A stretch of 64,000 nucleotides of DNA from assembly GCF_000003815.2 (NCBI RefSeq), contig NC_049979.1:17054491-17118490 (forward strand). The letters run 5' to 3'. The position numbers and the translations under genes were made by a program. The notes beneath the pieces were generated by a model. The model was not told the DNA's origin. It searched no databases and saw only the letters and a program-made list of their open reading frames with translations. The stretch's first letter is position 1; every line of letters starts with the position of its first letter. Shown here one piece after another: positions 47,461 through 60,397 of this stretch. The stretch comes from Branchiostoma floridae. Taxonomy: Eukaryota; Chordata; Leptocardii; Amphioxiformes; Branchiostomatidae.

Positions 47461-47763
47461 TTATCACCTCCATGAAAATGGTATAGTTTTGCTGGGCATG
47501 TGTCTGTGCATGCATATGTGTCAATTGCTATATCTCCAGAAGGTTTCAAATGACTGCGGTGACATTTAGTGAGTAAGTACTCGAGACAAGTTGCTGTCCA
47601 ACAGGTGCTGTTGACCTGACAGTCATGGCTGATCTAAAGGTACTTCACCCATCTTTGGCCCTAGATATGCTGTGGTGATTTTTGGTGGTAGCACGTTCTT
47701 GAGATATAGTGCCAGACACACATGCCCAGCAAAATTATACCCCCAGTTTCATGGAGGTGATAA
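47461..47763. mobile_element. Inverted-repeat element with about 50-bp arms
   Basis: The left arm (47461-47508, TTATCACCTCCATGAAAATG followed by TTTTGCTGGGCATGTGTCTG after a short gap) is the reverse complement of the right arm (47713-47763) with a few mismatches and small gaps. The spacer is about 205 bp. It looks like a foldback element or the end of a larger one. No transposase is present. Confidence 0.65.
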
Positions 47764-50455
47764 TGCATACAAGTGTGTCACAATATTCCCCAACAACCTG
47801 TGCTTGGGGAGTACATGTACTTGTGGGCTCTGTTGCCCCTCAGGCCAAGCAAAAAGTTCAGGATATCATTACCATCTGTGGCCATGACATTGCTATGCCA
47901 TTCATCAAGGGGTGTGCTGTTGTGTTTCCAAACCCTTTAAATTCCCTGGTGTTTCTGGATATTTGTGGTCAGCAAAACTTAAAAACCTCTGTGGATGGAT
48001 TGTGATGTGCATAGATCTTGGGAAGACTAAAAATGTCAAACTCAATTTTGGACCCCCAAGCAGCTTGCTCTGGAACTGCAGAGGCATTTTTGTACAAGGA
48101 CTTTCCAATAGAATTACTGAACAAATGAACCACTGAAGTCCATGATATGTGACAGTCAGATATGTGAGACAGAGATGTAATACAATTAGGTGTTGATTAT
48201 TCAAATTAGGACTTAATATGCAAAATTGATGGGGAACATCTATGATTCAATTATTTTCTAGACCAGGACTTTAATGATGTGTACTTTGTTGTAGGTGGAA
48301 CATTTACAGGTGCATGTACCGATTCACGGTCTAGTTTGCATAGTTGATGTCAAAATGCCATAATTCCTTGGTGATAAATGAAGGGAATGTCATATTTGTG
48401 ACAGCTTTACATTAATCTTTTTAAAGGCGTACATCACCATGCATAGATTATGTAAATGTGATTGACAATTACTTGCATCATTCATTATGAAATGGAATTC
48501 TGCCAAAGGGGAAAAATTTTTCATACATACAACATATTCTAGTTCGGTAAAGAATACCATCTTTTATTAAAAATAGCTAATCATAGCCATATTTGCATAA
48601 TCTATAAAACTCTGAATAATTCATAGCAGTATGAAATCTCTGCATTCTTGTTGTTTATCTAGAAAAAAGTAGGCCAATTTTTGCTCTGTCACCATTACTA
48701 CATTAAAGTGATCCATTCTCTGTTTTTGTGCAAAGCAGGAAAGTGCTGGAATATTGCTCGTGCCTGCAGCTTCCTCTTAAATCATGGTTAGTACATTATG
48801 GGGTGAATTAGCACCACTGCAAGTTTTCCATTTCTAAAGCTAATGTGCCCTGTCCTTCCATCAGCCCCTGCCCCTCCCAAAGCACTCGCCAGTCATAAAT
48901 GTAACTAAAATGCATGGCTCCATAAAAATTTGGCTTCTTGTGGGTTTACCATCATCTGACTCATTCATGACTTAATCATAACCAAAGCAGATGATATGTG
49001 ATATAGAGGATACAGCATTCTCTGGTGGTAGACAGTCTCTCAAGCCAAAGGGAATTGAAATCAATTTCAAATCCATTTGGTGATAACACGAATATCATGA
49101 TCATCATTTATCATGACTGGAACATAATGCCTAGCTGTCTGTGTATAATCACATCCATTTATCGATTTGCCCAAACCTAGGATGCTGACCCATTCATGTG
49201 TATAAGCCTCCCTGACATGAAGCCATAACAGTTATTTATCAACTTTCTTTTTATATTGCTTCTGTCCTTGGTGCTGAACGAACAGTCAACCATTCAAGGC
49301 TTTTGATGAATTTTGTCAATTTGTGTGCAGTCTTCAGCAACTGAATCAAGCACACTGTATTATTTGGCTGCCAGGTTTGAAGCCATACAGACTGAGCTAC
49401 ATGTATAGTAAATGCCTTGGAAGACACATGATATGATCGAACTACAGGCGGGATGCCAAGTGCAAGGTGCCTATTCATTGATGCAAGGTGATGTTTTAAT
49501 GACAGAAGTAATAAATATTAATCAGAAAGCTTTGAGCAGTAGGTTCTAGAAAGATTCTTCAGGTCTGGGACCCAAGCATTAGAGCCATGCAGGTCCAATA
49601 TTGTCAAGTGCAAATTCTATCCACAGTTTGAAAATATATACATTTGTACACTGACACAATATCATTAAAATGCTTCCACAACTTAGTTGTTTCTACTTAC
49701 ATGTAAGTCTTATGGATTTGCATCTCAACTGCATATTTCTAGCACATTGATTTCTTTTTCCAGAAAATGCAAAGAAATACTTGCCATTAGCCAACTTAAC
49801 TTGTAAGAAGCCTTCTGATTGTCTATAAGGAGATTCCACATTTGGTTATTTTCTGTCACTGTCTTCTAGTGCCAGATGAGTTAGTCAGATCTAGCAACTT
49901 CTGGGAGAGATGCCAAAATCCACATTACCAAGACAGGAACTGCCAACGTTACAAAACCCTAGGACACCTGGTTTCAAAATGACGTGAAATGTTGGTAAAG
50001 ATAGAAGTGCTATATCAAATAATTCTTGCTGTCGCTGTGCCTAAATGATAAATCTATCAGGATTGTTGAAAGTCTTTTTTGCCAGGTGTCTACTTGAGTA
50101 TGGGGCCCAGGATAAAGGGTTCCCCTGCATGCATACAGGCATATGGATGCCATTACTGCTACAGAGGTTGAAGTTCAAACAACACGTCAGGAACAAAACA
50201 TCAAGAAATAATGTACCTCGTCATTATATATTGGAGGTGACAACTGGTTTCCTACCTTGGGTGTGGTCTTGAAACACTAATTCACAAACCAAAGATGTTT
50301 CTTATAGGTACAGTCCAAAACTAGATTATGTCTTGAACAATTGCCCTTGCGTACATGTAGTCCGGATTAATTCTATCATTTTCAGACATGATCCGAATAA
50401 AACCAAACCAAACCAAACAAGTTCTAGCTTTTATTCAGTTACTTTTCCACTAGCA

Positions 50456-50456
<1 letters not shown>

Positions 50457-50514
<58 letters not shown>
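50457..50514 (+). repeat. (GT)n microsatellite
   Basis: About 28 uninterrupted GT units followed by GACAGTGTGTGTCGGCGTGTG and then the word ATAACTCAAGAA, which also follows the GT tract at 58.8 kb. Confidence 0.97.
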
Positions 50515-53311
50515 CAGTGTGTGTCGGCGTGTGTGAACAAGATAACTCAAGAATGGCTGGATGGATTGCTTTGATACTGTTGGTGGGATGTGACAAACAC
50601 TGGAAATGATTAAATTTTGGGCCCCTTTCCCTTGGTACTGCAGCAGAACTTCCGGCTTTATATCTCATGTGCTAAACAAGCTTTGGACACAATTTTCAGG
50701 CATTAGATAGCTTTTGTTTTTGCTTCACTGGGCGAAACTGATTCCTGTTCACAGCTAGTTTCTTTCCATCACTGGACAGCTGATTGACCCATTAGCATTT
50801 CACCACTAAATTGATTTTGTGAGGCCCTTGAACTCTGACGATTAAGTTCAAGGTGAGGTTTGAAATTTGATTATGGTAATCACAACTGAAGGCTTTTATC
50901 TGCCTGGCTAGGCTGGCAACTTAAGCAGGGTATCGTGTCATATGAAAAAAATCAATGGTAATAACAAAAATCACAATGGCTCAGACATCCACCATGAATC
51001 TATAATGATAGCTACCACAGGCCTACAGTGGTTCACCTACAATGTAACATTGTAGGGAGACCAGGTAGGTTATAGAGGACACTGCCAATTATATTTAGTT
51101 ACTTGTTCAAATGGTGTCACATTTAACCATTAAGACTTGAACATTGGGCAGACTAACATAAAGAAATTCCCATCACAAAAGTCTCCTCTCTCTTAAATCT
51201 TACCAGATGTAACACATCTTATTGGTCATCTAATATTCATGTCTTATTCTATAATCTATATATAGAAAAAGTACCTGAGGGGTACCTCAAGCACCTTCCC
51301 TGATATGATATGGCCTGCTTTATCATGAGCAGGCTTAATATCATATAGATGTATTTCCTGGAAACAGCTTTCTAGACTGTAACATTCAACTCTTGTTTGC
51401 TCATTTGCCTCTTAAGACAAACCTATGTAATTACATGAGCAACTTGATGTCTCGCTGTGCAAAATGTATCACCGTGAAATCAGAAAATGAGTTAACTATA
51501 GCCATGGAAATGAATTCCCTGGGCCATTACCCTTTGAAATATGAGCCAAACATGATCTGAATAAGATTTTTGTAAAGATGATACCACCAGAAGGTGAATT
51601 AGAAAATGATCTATATCAATCATTATCAGGTTTTGTAACATTTATGGGTGCAATCTGATTTCAGGAGTTTTGACAAAGTATTATATATATTAACTGTTGT
51701 ACATAGTAATATAAAATATAGTTTATACAATATGTATAGGATCTTTATGTATACTAAGGTATGAGAAGGTGCAATACATGCACAGAGATTTAAGTGGGTA
51801 GTGGTTGGGCTTCATTGATTATGTATTTAGTCTACTTGCATGTCTATTGTATGCTGCAATGCGTCAATGTACTCATACCTTAAGTAAAAAATTCATTCAA
51901 TAACATTGTAACTGTTGAAATTTATCAAGATGGCCAGTTCTACAGGTTTCAAAAAGAGTTCGGAGACCTCATATTTTCATGAAATATTTAGAGATTTCTA
52001 AAGAAAATTATTCAAATTTCTTGTGTAATTCCACATTTGCATAATCTATGCATGGTAATGTTCATGTTTACATTACATAGTTCAAGTGTAATATATAATT
52101 GGTATCTGTTAAGGCCACAGCAAGTACTTTTTTTGGATGACATCCGCTGTCAAACTGCATGCTGTCATCCACGGCACACCATCATCGGGCATGCCAAACA
52201 GCATGCCACCAGACAGCACGCCGCCAAATGGTGCTCTGACATCCACCCAAAAGTTCTTGAGTCATAGTGTTCAGATAACCAAGCAACAAACCAACAAACC
52301 ATCAACAAACCACAAACAGCCTTGAAAACACAACGTTTGTGTACATAACTGGTAAGATTTGACAGACTGAGGCAGTGTTGGTTATTACTGTTACTCTAAT
52401 TCCCAATGAATCATCTAACAACAGTAACCTGACATACCGGTAATAGCAATCACTATGGTGTAAAACTGTCATTCTTGTTGGACCGGCCCGGAAAAAACAG
52501 ACCTGAAAAAAATCAGTGGACTGGATCTTGGACCAATTAGAAAATGAACAGATTATATCGGCAGGTGTTAACCAGGCGTTCGGCCCAAGAAAATAACAAG
52601 AGCAAAGTAAAAGAGAGTTGATAGTCATTTTTACACAGTTATACAGTCAAACTTGGTCAAAGTTAGAGTTGTTTACATGAAGAGAATTTTAAAACGTCAG
52701 TGGAAGTCACTAAACAGAATCCTTAGAAGCGAAATGGACCATTGTTTGGTGTATCGCTCATTCACAAGTTTTTTAATACAGACAATCTGACAGGTCCAGG
52801 TTTAGGTACATCAGGTTCTGGGACCCTACCTGTTCCTGAATTTCCTGTACCAGTACCCACCCTTACTTAGCAATGATTCAATCTCTTCCCCGAAATCATT
52901 CTATACAGTCAATGTATGTTCAAAAGGAAACAGTATGCACAAGGTATCAGAGGAGGTATGAAAAACAATATACATCATTAAATCCCAGTATTTGTCATGT
53001 CTATATATGAACTTATCATATAAGTCAGTGGAACTTTGCCTAATATGCTCTTATGAAAAAAGAGAATGTACTTGCACATCAATTTGAAATGCATTATTTG
53101 TGCTGCATAATTATATTTCAATTACATGCATCACTAGCTTTTACCATCATGTTGTCTAATGCATTTTAATGCATCATTCAAAGAAATAATTTAAAATACA
53201 TGTACTGTATGCGTTGAACTACACAGTGCAGGGAAAGCTGACTAAAAATTGAATCAGTTTCATGACCACATACCTTCACCAAATGATGTTTGTATAAACA
53301 CAGTTACAGTT

Positions 53312-53332
53312 ACACACATACACACACACACA
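53312..53332 (+). repeat. Short (CA)n tract
   Basis: A short CACACATA/CACACA tract of about 20 bp. Confidence 0.9.
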
Positions 53333-53708
53333 CTGTCATCCTTACAAAGTTACTGGCCACACAGAATGAGTCATATTCAGACCTGGAAATTCAGATCATC
53401 CACGTTATTCACTCTGTGACATTTATCACCTTTAAATTTGTTTCTAGCTCACCTGTATATACAGCATTATAGAGCTGGAGCTGATCAACAGGAGATGGTA
53501 TTCCCAGGTTGAACGGCAAGATAGACATTAGAAATTTGTCACTTGGTGTTCTAAGAGGGTGGTCGCTAAGGGCTGAAAATAACACCTGTTTTGTTGATTC
53601 TAGTCTGGAGTGTGATTTTACTGAAATCCACGTATACACTTATCATGACTGACAATCTTTATTGTAATTGTTTATTTGCAAAATAACTAAAATCCTGGTC
53701 CTGTATTG

Positions 53709-54000
53709 CTCAATGGGTGGGGTTTACGGAAAAAACTGGGCCCAGCAGGTGAGCCTGCAGGGTAAGAAGGCTACCTGTTTCGGCCCAAGTGTATGCATGG
53801 GGGTTTGGATCCTAATGGAATTTTTCAAAGCTAAAACTGGGTACAATTCAGGGTGCATTGGACAGAGGACAACTGTTTGCTTCAGATGGAATTGTCAGTT
53901 ACCCAGTTTTAGCTTTGAAAAATTCCAACCCCCCAGCATACCCTTGCGACCCTAAAAGGGTTAGCCTGCTGGATCTGGGCATTTCCGTAAACCCCATTGA
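53709..54000. mobile_element. Foldback (hairpin) MITE, about 290 bp
   Basis: Almost the whole element is an imperfect inverted repeat. The left end, TCAATGGGTGGGGTTTACGG, matches the reverse complement of the right end (CCGTAAACCCCATTGA) with a 4-bp indel. The inner arms (about 53816-53842 and 53904-53931), containing AATTTTTCAAAGCTAAAAC, pair exactly. The loop is only about 60 bp. No coding capacity. Confidence 0.8.
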
Positions 54001-55896
54001 ATATGTCTATCAACTACAGAAAGCTATATCCAGGAACTGTTTCACACTGTAGAACAAACTGGTGGTCTGGCTACACAGTGTGGCTGCACAAAAATGATGC
54101 AGAACTTGGAGGTACAATGTATTCATATGCAGGTGTATGTTACTAAACTTTCTAATGGTAACGTTACATATATCAAGTCCATTCAAAGTCACTGTGCGGA
54201 TGTCTGTTTGGAATCGATTTCAATTTTTTGAAATAATTTCTAAATGGATACTTCACATTTTGCAAATATGTAACGTTACTACCTAGACTAATATAACCAA
54301 TGTCATGCATTGAGAGGCAGTCACATTTGTACGTTACTGACACACTTGGCATTGACCATATTCTCAGCTTTTAACCTCAAATCTATAGCTATCCACACAT
54401 TTCTCTCCCTCCACCTGCAGGGAGATAAACTGTGACCTGAATGGCAAACCAATTTCAGATCAGACATGTACCTGCATCACACTTCCTGCCTGCACATGGC
54501 TTTTCTGATCCAGCCACTCAATAGTCTTGCTATGAAATGCAGGAGGTGCAGGCTGAATTGAAATGAGGCTGCAGTATGACTGTGTAGTGTGATTCATGGT
54601 GGGTCCTGCCAACCATAATCACAGGACTCTTTCAAAGGTAGCAGGTGCACAGTTTCAAAAGTTCTAACAGTGTGACTGTGAGACTATAACATTGAAATTT
54701 GGCAGTAAATACCTTTCATGAAAGTCAATATATAAAGCTGAACTTCTGAACAAGGGAGGTCAACCCATCTGGCTAATCAAGAACCATTTCTGTCATTGTT
54801 ATGATTTCTGTACTAGATACAGCATAGGATGCCAAATGACAACAAACACTGAAATTGGGTCTGTTTTGTCTCAATCCGGTTCTGACAGATCCTTTCTGTA
54901 TATGTTATGTCTATACAACTTGTCCACTTACCCTATCAATACAATTATGATGAGGGCTGAATCATAGTTTTTTTTCTTTATTTTTTACATTTATAGTGTT
55001 CCTACTATGCTACCTCTCATCAAAACGAATCTCGTGTCTTAATCTTGTGTCATTTAGTGTTACTGTCTCTGGACATTTTGTTGAGCTGAATCCAGGGCCC
55101 CTGGGAGTGTGTCATTAAATCCTAATTCCTCATACTTTGCATAATATACATGTCATATATCAGCTGTAGGCACCACCCTTAACCTTATACTCTGACTTTG
55201 ATACCTGAGAATCCAGGGGCTGGAGGTTAATTACACTGAAATTTGTCCAGGCCACACATTCTGGGTACATGTATCACCTTGAGGAAGATGTATGTTTAAC
55301 CTTTAGCAAGGAGGAGGGAATAGTCAGCAGAAATGGTCAGCTATAAATCCATTAAATATCAAATGCTGTGCTCTGCAACAAGCCCATTTAACCAAGGGAA
55401 CCATCAGCCGACTTGTGTTGGGAGGCCAAAGCTTGCTATGTGTCAACAGGGGCATGGGGGTATTTTATTTCCTGGAGCTTGGCCATTAATTCTTTACCAT
55501 GCACTCAGCTATGTATATTGTCAGCTAAGACAGAGCTAATGCTAATGGCTACATTTGATGATTCAACCTTGATCTTAGGATATTATTCAAATGTGCAAAC
55601 TCAATAATCCTAACCAAATAAATCATAAGTTCTGTAAATATTGTAAAGTAACCATGCACCTGCTGCCACTTCAGACATGGGCGACAAAAATCATAGTCAT
55701 CAAAGTAAAAAAATTATGTTTTCTGTAAAAAAGGTGTCACATCATATCATAACCATATCACAGCTGTAGCTAACTTTGCACAAAACCCTAGTAGGAGTGC
55801 ATATTGTGTTCTTACATGGTTTGAGCCTATGTGGGTTACAGGGAGAAGAACAGCATTCATTACTAGCTATAGTATCCTCTTATTTAATTGAGCCTA

Positions 55897-56295
55897 AGGC
55901 CACACCAATTCAATTTGTTGGTTCTCAGATTTCCCGACCCATTTTTTTCCGATTTCCAAAAAAAAGAAACATTTTGTCCCAAAAAAATAACATAGGTTTT
56001 GCTATTGCAAATCTTAAAAAAAAAACATTCCAGGGGCACATATTGCTGATAAACCAATCAGAGCGCTTATTTGCAGTCACATGATCAGAACAGTGGTATA
56101 AAATCAAAGGAAGAGATTCATTGGATAAATCATGAAATGAAAAACTGAAAACTTGACTACTTTACCTTGTTTTTCTGTGTTTAATAAGTTCACCACAGAC
56201 TTTTTGCAATGTTTTTTTTCTTTTTTTTTTCAACGGACCGCCCCAAAATTTTTCTGAAAAAATCCGAGAACCAAGAAATTAAATTGGTGTGGCCT
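55897..56295. mobile_element. MITE with about 36-bp terminal inverted repeats
   Basis: Starts AGGCCACACCAATTCAATTT and ends with the inverse complement (AAATTAAATTGGTGTGGCCT). The inverted repeat continues through TTGGTTCTC[AG]GATTT, about 36 bp with three mismatches. The interior is AT-rich with poly-A/T runs and has no transposase. Confidence 0.8.
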
Positions 56296-56769
56296 AACTA
56301 AAGATTGGAAACCAAGTCCTAATTACCTCTAATCTTCTCCAAGAAGATTAAGATGAAAAAAGACATTTTCCAATCCTCACAATCTTTGGGGCTAAATTAT
56401 GTTATGGGTTGTATGGGTTATGAATTATTACCAATCAATTTATAGGCCATGTTACCATAGCAACTATCTAAACATAGTAAAGCTGCATTTTCCTAAGTGA
56501 CATCTACTAGCTGATCATTACTATTAGGAAAATTACATATTACATGCATACTCATTTCTACACATTATTTATTTTACTGACCTTTTAATCAAGTTCATGT
56601 ATTGTATATTTTGAGACATTGACCCTGCAGCTGATAGCATAAGGTGCAGGGTCAGAAGTCTACATGTTTACAGTTACATCTTTTTAAACACTAGGGCCTG
56701 ATTTTTTATATGCTATGGAGGCTACAAAGGAAATGGAAGGAAATTACCTTTATACAGGTATGGGTGTGA

Positions 56770-57392
56770 TACACCGGGTTGGGGTTTTGTGCGCGTGAAG
56801 AATTTGCGTGTGAAAAATCTGTGCGTGACAATATGCAAATTAGCTGATTCCCAAGGGATTCAAAAAGTTTTTGTAGTTCTATACTTAAAAGCTCAAATAA
56901 GATGGCACAAAATGGAATTAATCATCATATTGTTGCATTCTAGAGTACAAAATCTCGATCTGAGTGATTTTCAAGTGATTTTTAAATGTTAACTTTTCAC
57001 GCGCAAAAAAGTTTGAAATTTGCGTGTGAAACATTCTGCTTAAAAAAAAATGAAATGAAGCTTCTAGAATGGAGAAAAGCCTCAAATTGTTACATTTTAC
57101 AATACAAAACCTCATGAGTAATTTTTCCATTTATTTCTGTCAAATTTACGTGATTTTGAAATGTTTTAAAATATGCAAATTAACCTATTCCCAAGGGATC
57201 TAAAAATCAGGGTTTTTTCAAACCAAAAATTCAGGTAACAGATGGGAAATTATATCATAGGTTCAAATTTTTCTGCCATAGAACTCCTTGCTGCAAATTT
57301 TTTGACATATTTCAGGAACTTTATTTTTCACGCGCACATTTTTCACGCGCACGCGCAAATTCTCCACGCGCAAAAAAACCGCTCCCAGTGTA
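56770..57392. mobile_element. TA-flanked inverted-repeat element, apparent tandem dimer
   Basis: The left end, TACACCGGGTTGGGGTTTTG followed by GCGCGTGaAGAATTTGCG, is the inverse of the right end (CGCAAATTCTCCACGCGC followed by AAAAAAACCGCTCCCAGTGTA). TA at both ends suggests a mariner-type target. In the middle (56993-57028) a right-end-like CACGCGCAAAAAAG abuts a left-end-like AAATTTGCGTGTGAAA. An interior word TGCAAATTA..(C)..ATTCCCAAGGGAT recurs in direct orientation about 340 bp apart, so two shorter units appear fused head to tail. Confidence 0.75.
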
Positions 57393-58177
57393 TTATCAAT
57401 CTGAAAAACAGGATGGTCTACTGTCAATTTATATCTTTTTTTTCCTAAAGAGACATTCAGAAGAAATAATTTTTAATCACAAATGGCAGGAACCTAATAT
57501 AAGTCACAGTAGTATGCACAATAGGTTTGGACAATGATTAACCTGTACCTTAGATTCTCTACTTACCAAATCTGTAATACCATCTACATGTCATTTACAA
57601 TTTCTCATCTAGGGAACTGGTGGCCTAATCAACTAGCAGTTAATGAGAATAAGTCACTGACGAGTCTACATCTCCAAATACTGGTCAACTGAAACTGAAT
57701 GATTTGTGGGCAGTTACTTCAACTAACTGAATTATAGATATGAAAAACAAACCAATTAGTGACTTCATTTGTTATTTGCATGAAACGGTTTTAAAACATG
57801 AAATCTTGTGAAAAAGAACATTTGCAAAATAATTTGAGGCCATGAAACAAAACATTTTTAAAATATGTGAAATTTATCAGCAACAAAATTTGGTACTTTT
57901 GCTGTAAAAAAGATCATCATCTCTGCTTTACCATTGCTTATGATTATATTCAATTGTGTACATAGAGTATAACCAGTTTTGACATTTGCTGATGGGATAA
58001 CAACTAATTGTTTACCTAGCAATGGGCAATAAAAATGAAACTTATTTCATCACACACAGATGCATATGGCAGTGAGTCATGTAACACTGCAATCAACTTT
58101 TACAACATGCACATAATGCAACCATATGGTAACAGTGAAACATGCAACGGGGGAAATCTGGGCAATTACAAACCTAC

Positions 58178-58247
58178 TGCCAGTCTTCTTATCACAGCAT
58201 GAAAGGTGTCACTTGATGCAGCCACCTGTAGCATGGTGCTTTGGTCC
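58178..58247 (-). other. Candidate 5' UTR exon of the SLC17 gene
   Basis: A 70-nt stretch bounded by a good acceptor (TTATTTCTTGCAG) and a good donor (CA|GTAGGT) on the minus strand. It contains an ATG. Splicing to coding exon 1 would put that ATG in a different frame from the transporter, so it would be a leader exon with an upstream ORF. Based on splice signals only. Confidence 0.3.
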
Positions 58248-58800
58248 CTGCAAGAAATAAATGGCCTACGTGGTGAAAATGGTGTATTGAAGTAATGACT
58301 GGGTTGCTGTAAATGTCATATCCACACCATGTTTGGATTACAAAATGCTATTCAAATTTCCTACTGATCAGAGGGTACCATGGGTAACATGGGCTGGCTC
58401 ATTCACAAATGTAAATTGGCAGATTGTGATAATCCTAATATCCTTTTTTCAGATGATGCCCTATTTTACGATACAGCAAAAGTGGTTCTATATTTTTCTA
58501 GAAATTAGAACATACAAAATACTTGAGGCATCAACTATATATTTAGCCATTAAGAAAAAATGTTTTTCTGAACATGAGTCTGATCTTTTTATGTTTATAA
58601 GACATCATAATCATCATCATCATACACACAATTAATTCCCTTGGTAGTGATATACACATCCTATATTGCTGAAGTGTTACCCAATTTTACATGTACGTGT
58701 AATAGTGAAAAAGAAGGTTATGTTATCAATTTTTTATTGGGCTACTTTCAAACTCATGTTTCTCATCTACTACTTTCTGCCAGTATTGCAGTGGGCTGTG

Positions 58801-58802
58801 TA

Positions 58803-58846
<44 letters not shown>

Positions 58847-58848
58847 TG
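58801..58848 (+). repeat. (GT)n microsatellite
   Basis: About 20 GT units, then TCTGTGGATGGTATAACTC and AAGAAGC, sharing ATAACTCAAGAA with the 50.5 kb locus. The Cys/Val-rich frames over it are artefacts. Confidence 0.95.
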
Positions 58849-60135
58849 TGGATGGTATAACTCAAGAAGCTGTGGATAGCTCTGCATGATATTCGATGGA
58901 AGATTAAGGGTTATAAAAAAAAGAAGTTCACATTCAACAATTGGCCTCCAAGAGTCTGGTTACAGTACTGCAACGGAGTTTCAAAGAAGGGAGGTCAATT
59001 TTTCTGCAAGTGCCATGTTCAAGATTTTTTTTAGTAGAAGTGGATCGGTCTTGAGGCAATTTTAGTTCATAAACACTTTGCATGTCATGATAGGACTTTC
59101 AAACATGTGACAAATGTATAGATAAGAAAGCAAAATATTGATAGACGTCAATTATGCAAATAGGACCTAATTAGCATAACTAATAAAAATAATACAATTC
59201 TATAGCAATGGATGATGGGAATTTCTTTCCTTTGGCATTTGGAAGTTTAGTAAAGCTTGGGCACATTTACTCCCACCAATACCTGAAAGCACACAGCCCA
59301 TATTCATGGCAATTACAAACTGCACTTAGCTACTCCACACAACAGGCACTTTCCAGCTGCATGTGACCATACCACTCATAACAAGGATTGTGCACGTCCA
59401 ACGTAGCATGTGGCTACCAAACGTAACCTGTTAGTTTCTTCAGTTACATTATTAATTAAAGATCAAGGGATAGTTAAAAGGGAATTTTTAACTGCTATAA
59501 ATACACATTCATGCAGCTGTTTTGGGGTACGTACTCATCTAGTTTTACTTTTAGTACTAGTAATGCATGAATGAGACCCTAAAGTCTTGAATAAAGGCAT
59601 TCTCCATAATAAGCCATTATTTGGTGAAGGTTTGTGTTCAGGGAACTCTTAATTAGATCGTACACAGGAGATGTGCGAGAGAATGAAAATAGTTTCTTCT
59701 TTTATAATGTGATTTCATTGTTCCAAACACAGCAATAATTTGAATAAAGCACTTTCATTATCACCGAATGTTTGTCATATTTTCCACAACTGACCCCTAA
59801 TACCTTGAAATCATCACCATAAAAACCCCTGGGACCAGTCCATACTTTTGTTAGCAAAACAATGGTGTTTTTGCCCTGGCTAACATACTGTAATTGTTTT
59901 CCCTTACAATGAATGAGTCATCTTTAACCATGTTGAAAATCATGATGTTGAATCAGATGAGATTGAATGTGATTTCATGGAAATCATGTCATCTGCCTAA
60001 TGTAAGCAACCAGACACTTCCCTTCCTGTTTTGAGAAGTTTCCCATTGTTAGGTGATGTAAGCATCCCGTCACACCTGCCTGAGGCTATCTGACACACCT
60101 GGCAGGCTACCTATCCAGACAACAATTCAGCTCAC

Positions 60136-60190
60136 CTTTCCATTTTGTGTAGGTTGCAACACCAACGTCCCAGCATGCCCTGCGAAGGAA
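60136..60190 (-). other. Candidate first (leader) exon of the SLC17 gene
   Basis: On the minus strand, the sequence after the ZNF143-like element runs to the donor AAATGGAAAG|GTGAGC. The donor ends at 60136. The 5' limit is not visible and 60190 is only a guess. It contains an ATG nine bases before the donor that would open an upstream ORF. Confidence 0.3.
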
Positions 60191-60397
60191 TCTGGCACCT
60201 GGGAAAATTCAACCAATCAAATTGCAGTACACATTACCATGCCCGACCTGTACGGAATCTCGACCAATCAATGAAGAGGTAACATCGCGCCTGGGCCGTG
60301 TCGTCATCAAGAATTTAGGCCGTCCTTTCCTGTCAGGGAGGGAGAAAAACGAGACCGCCGGAACACCAGTGATTTTTCGGCGATTCCACCATCAAAA
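60137..60397. promoter_or_regulatory. Candidate divergent promoter (SLC17 minus / signal-peptide gene plus)
   Basis: Two CCAAT boxes lie in the same orientation within ACCAATCA at 60213-60217 and 60263-60267, exactly 50 bp apart. CCCAGCATGCCCTGCG at 60169-60184 matches the ZNF143/THAP11 element. ATGGCG in AAAAATGGCGTTT at the plus-strand start codon resembles a YY1 site. The stretch is locally CpG-richer than its surroundings. There is no TATA box. A minus-strand donor AAAG|GTGAGC at 60136/60135 marks the probable first SLC17 exon. Confidence 0.55.

Larger units (their letters stand above)
45664..60136 (-). other. Large 5' intron region of the SLC17 gene
   Basis: About 14.5 kb between the SLC17 start codon and the candidate promoter. 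No coding exon was recognised. It holds most of the inverted-repeat elements of the window, several microsatellites and one candidate 5' UTR exon at 58178-58247. The assignment as intron depends on the promoter being at about 60.2 kb. Confidence 0.5.
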
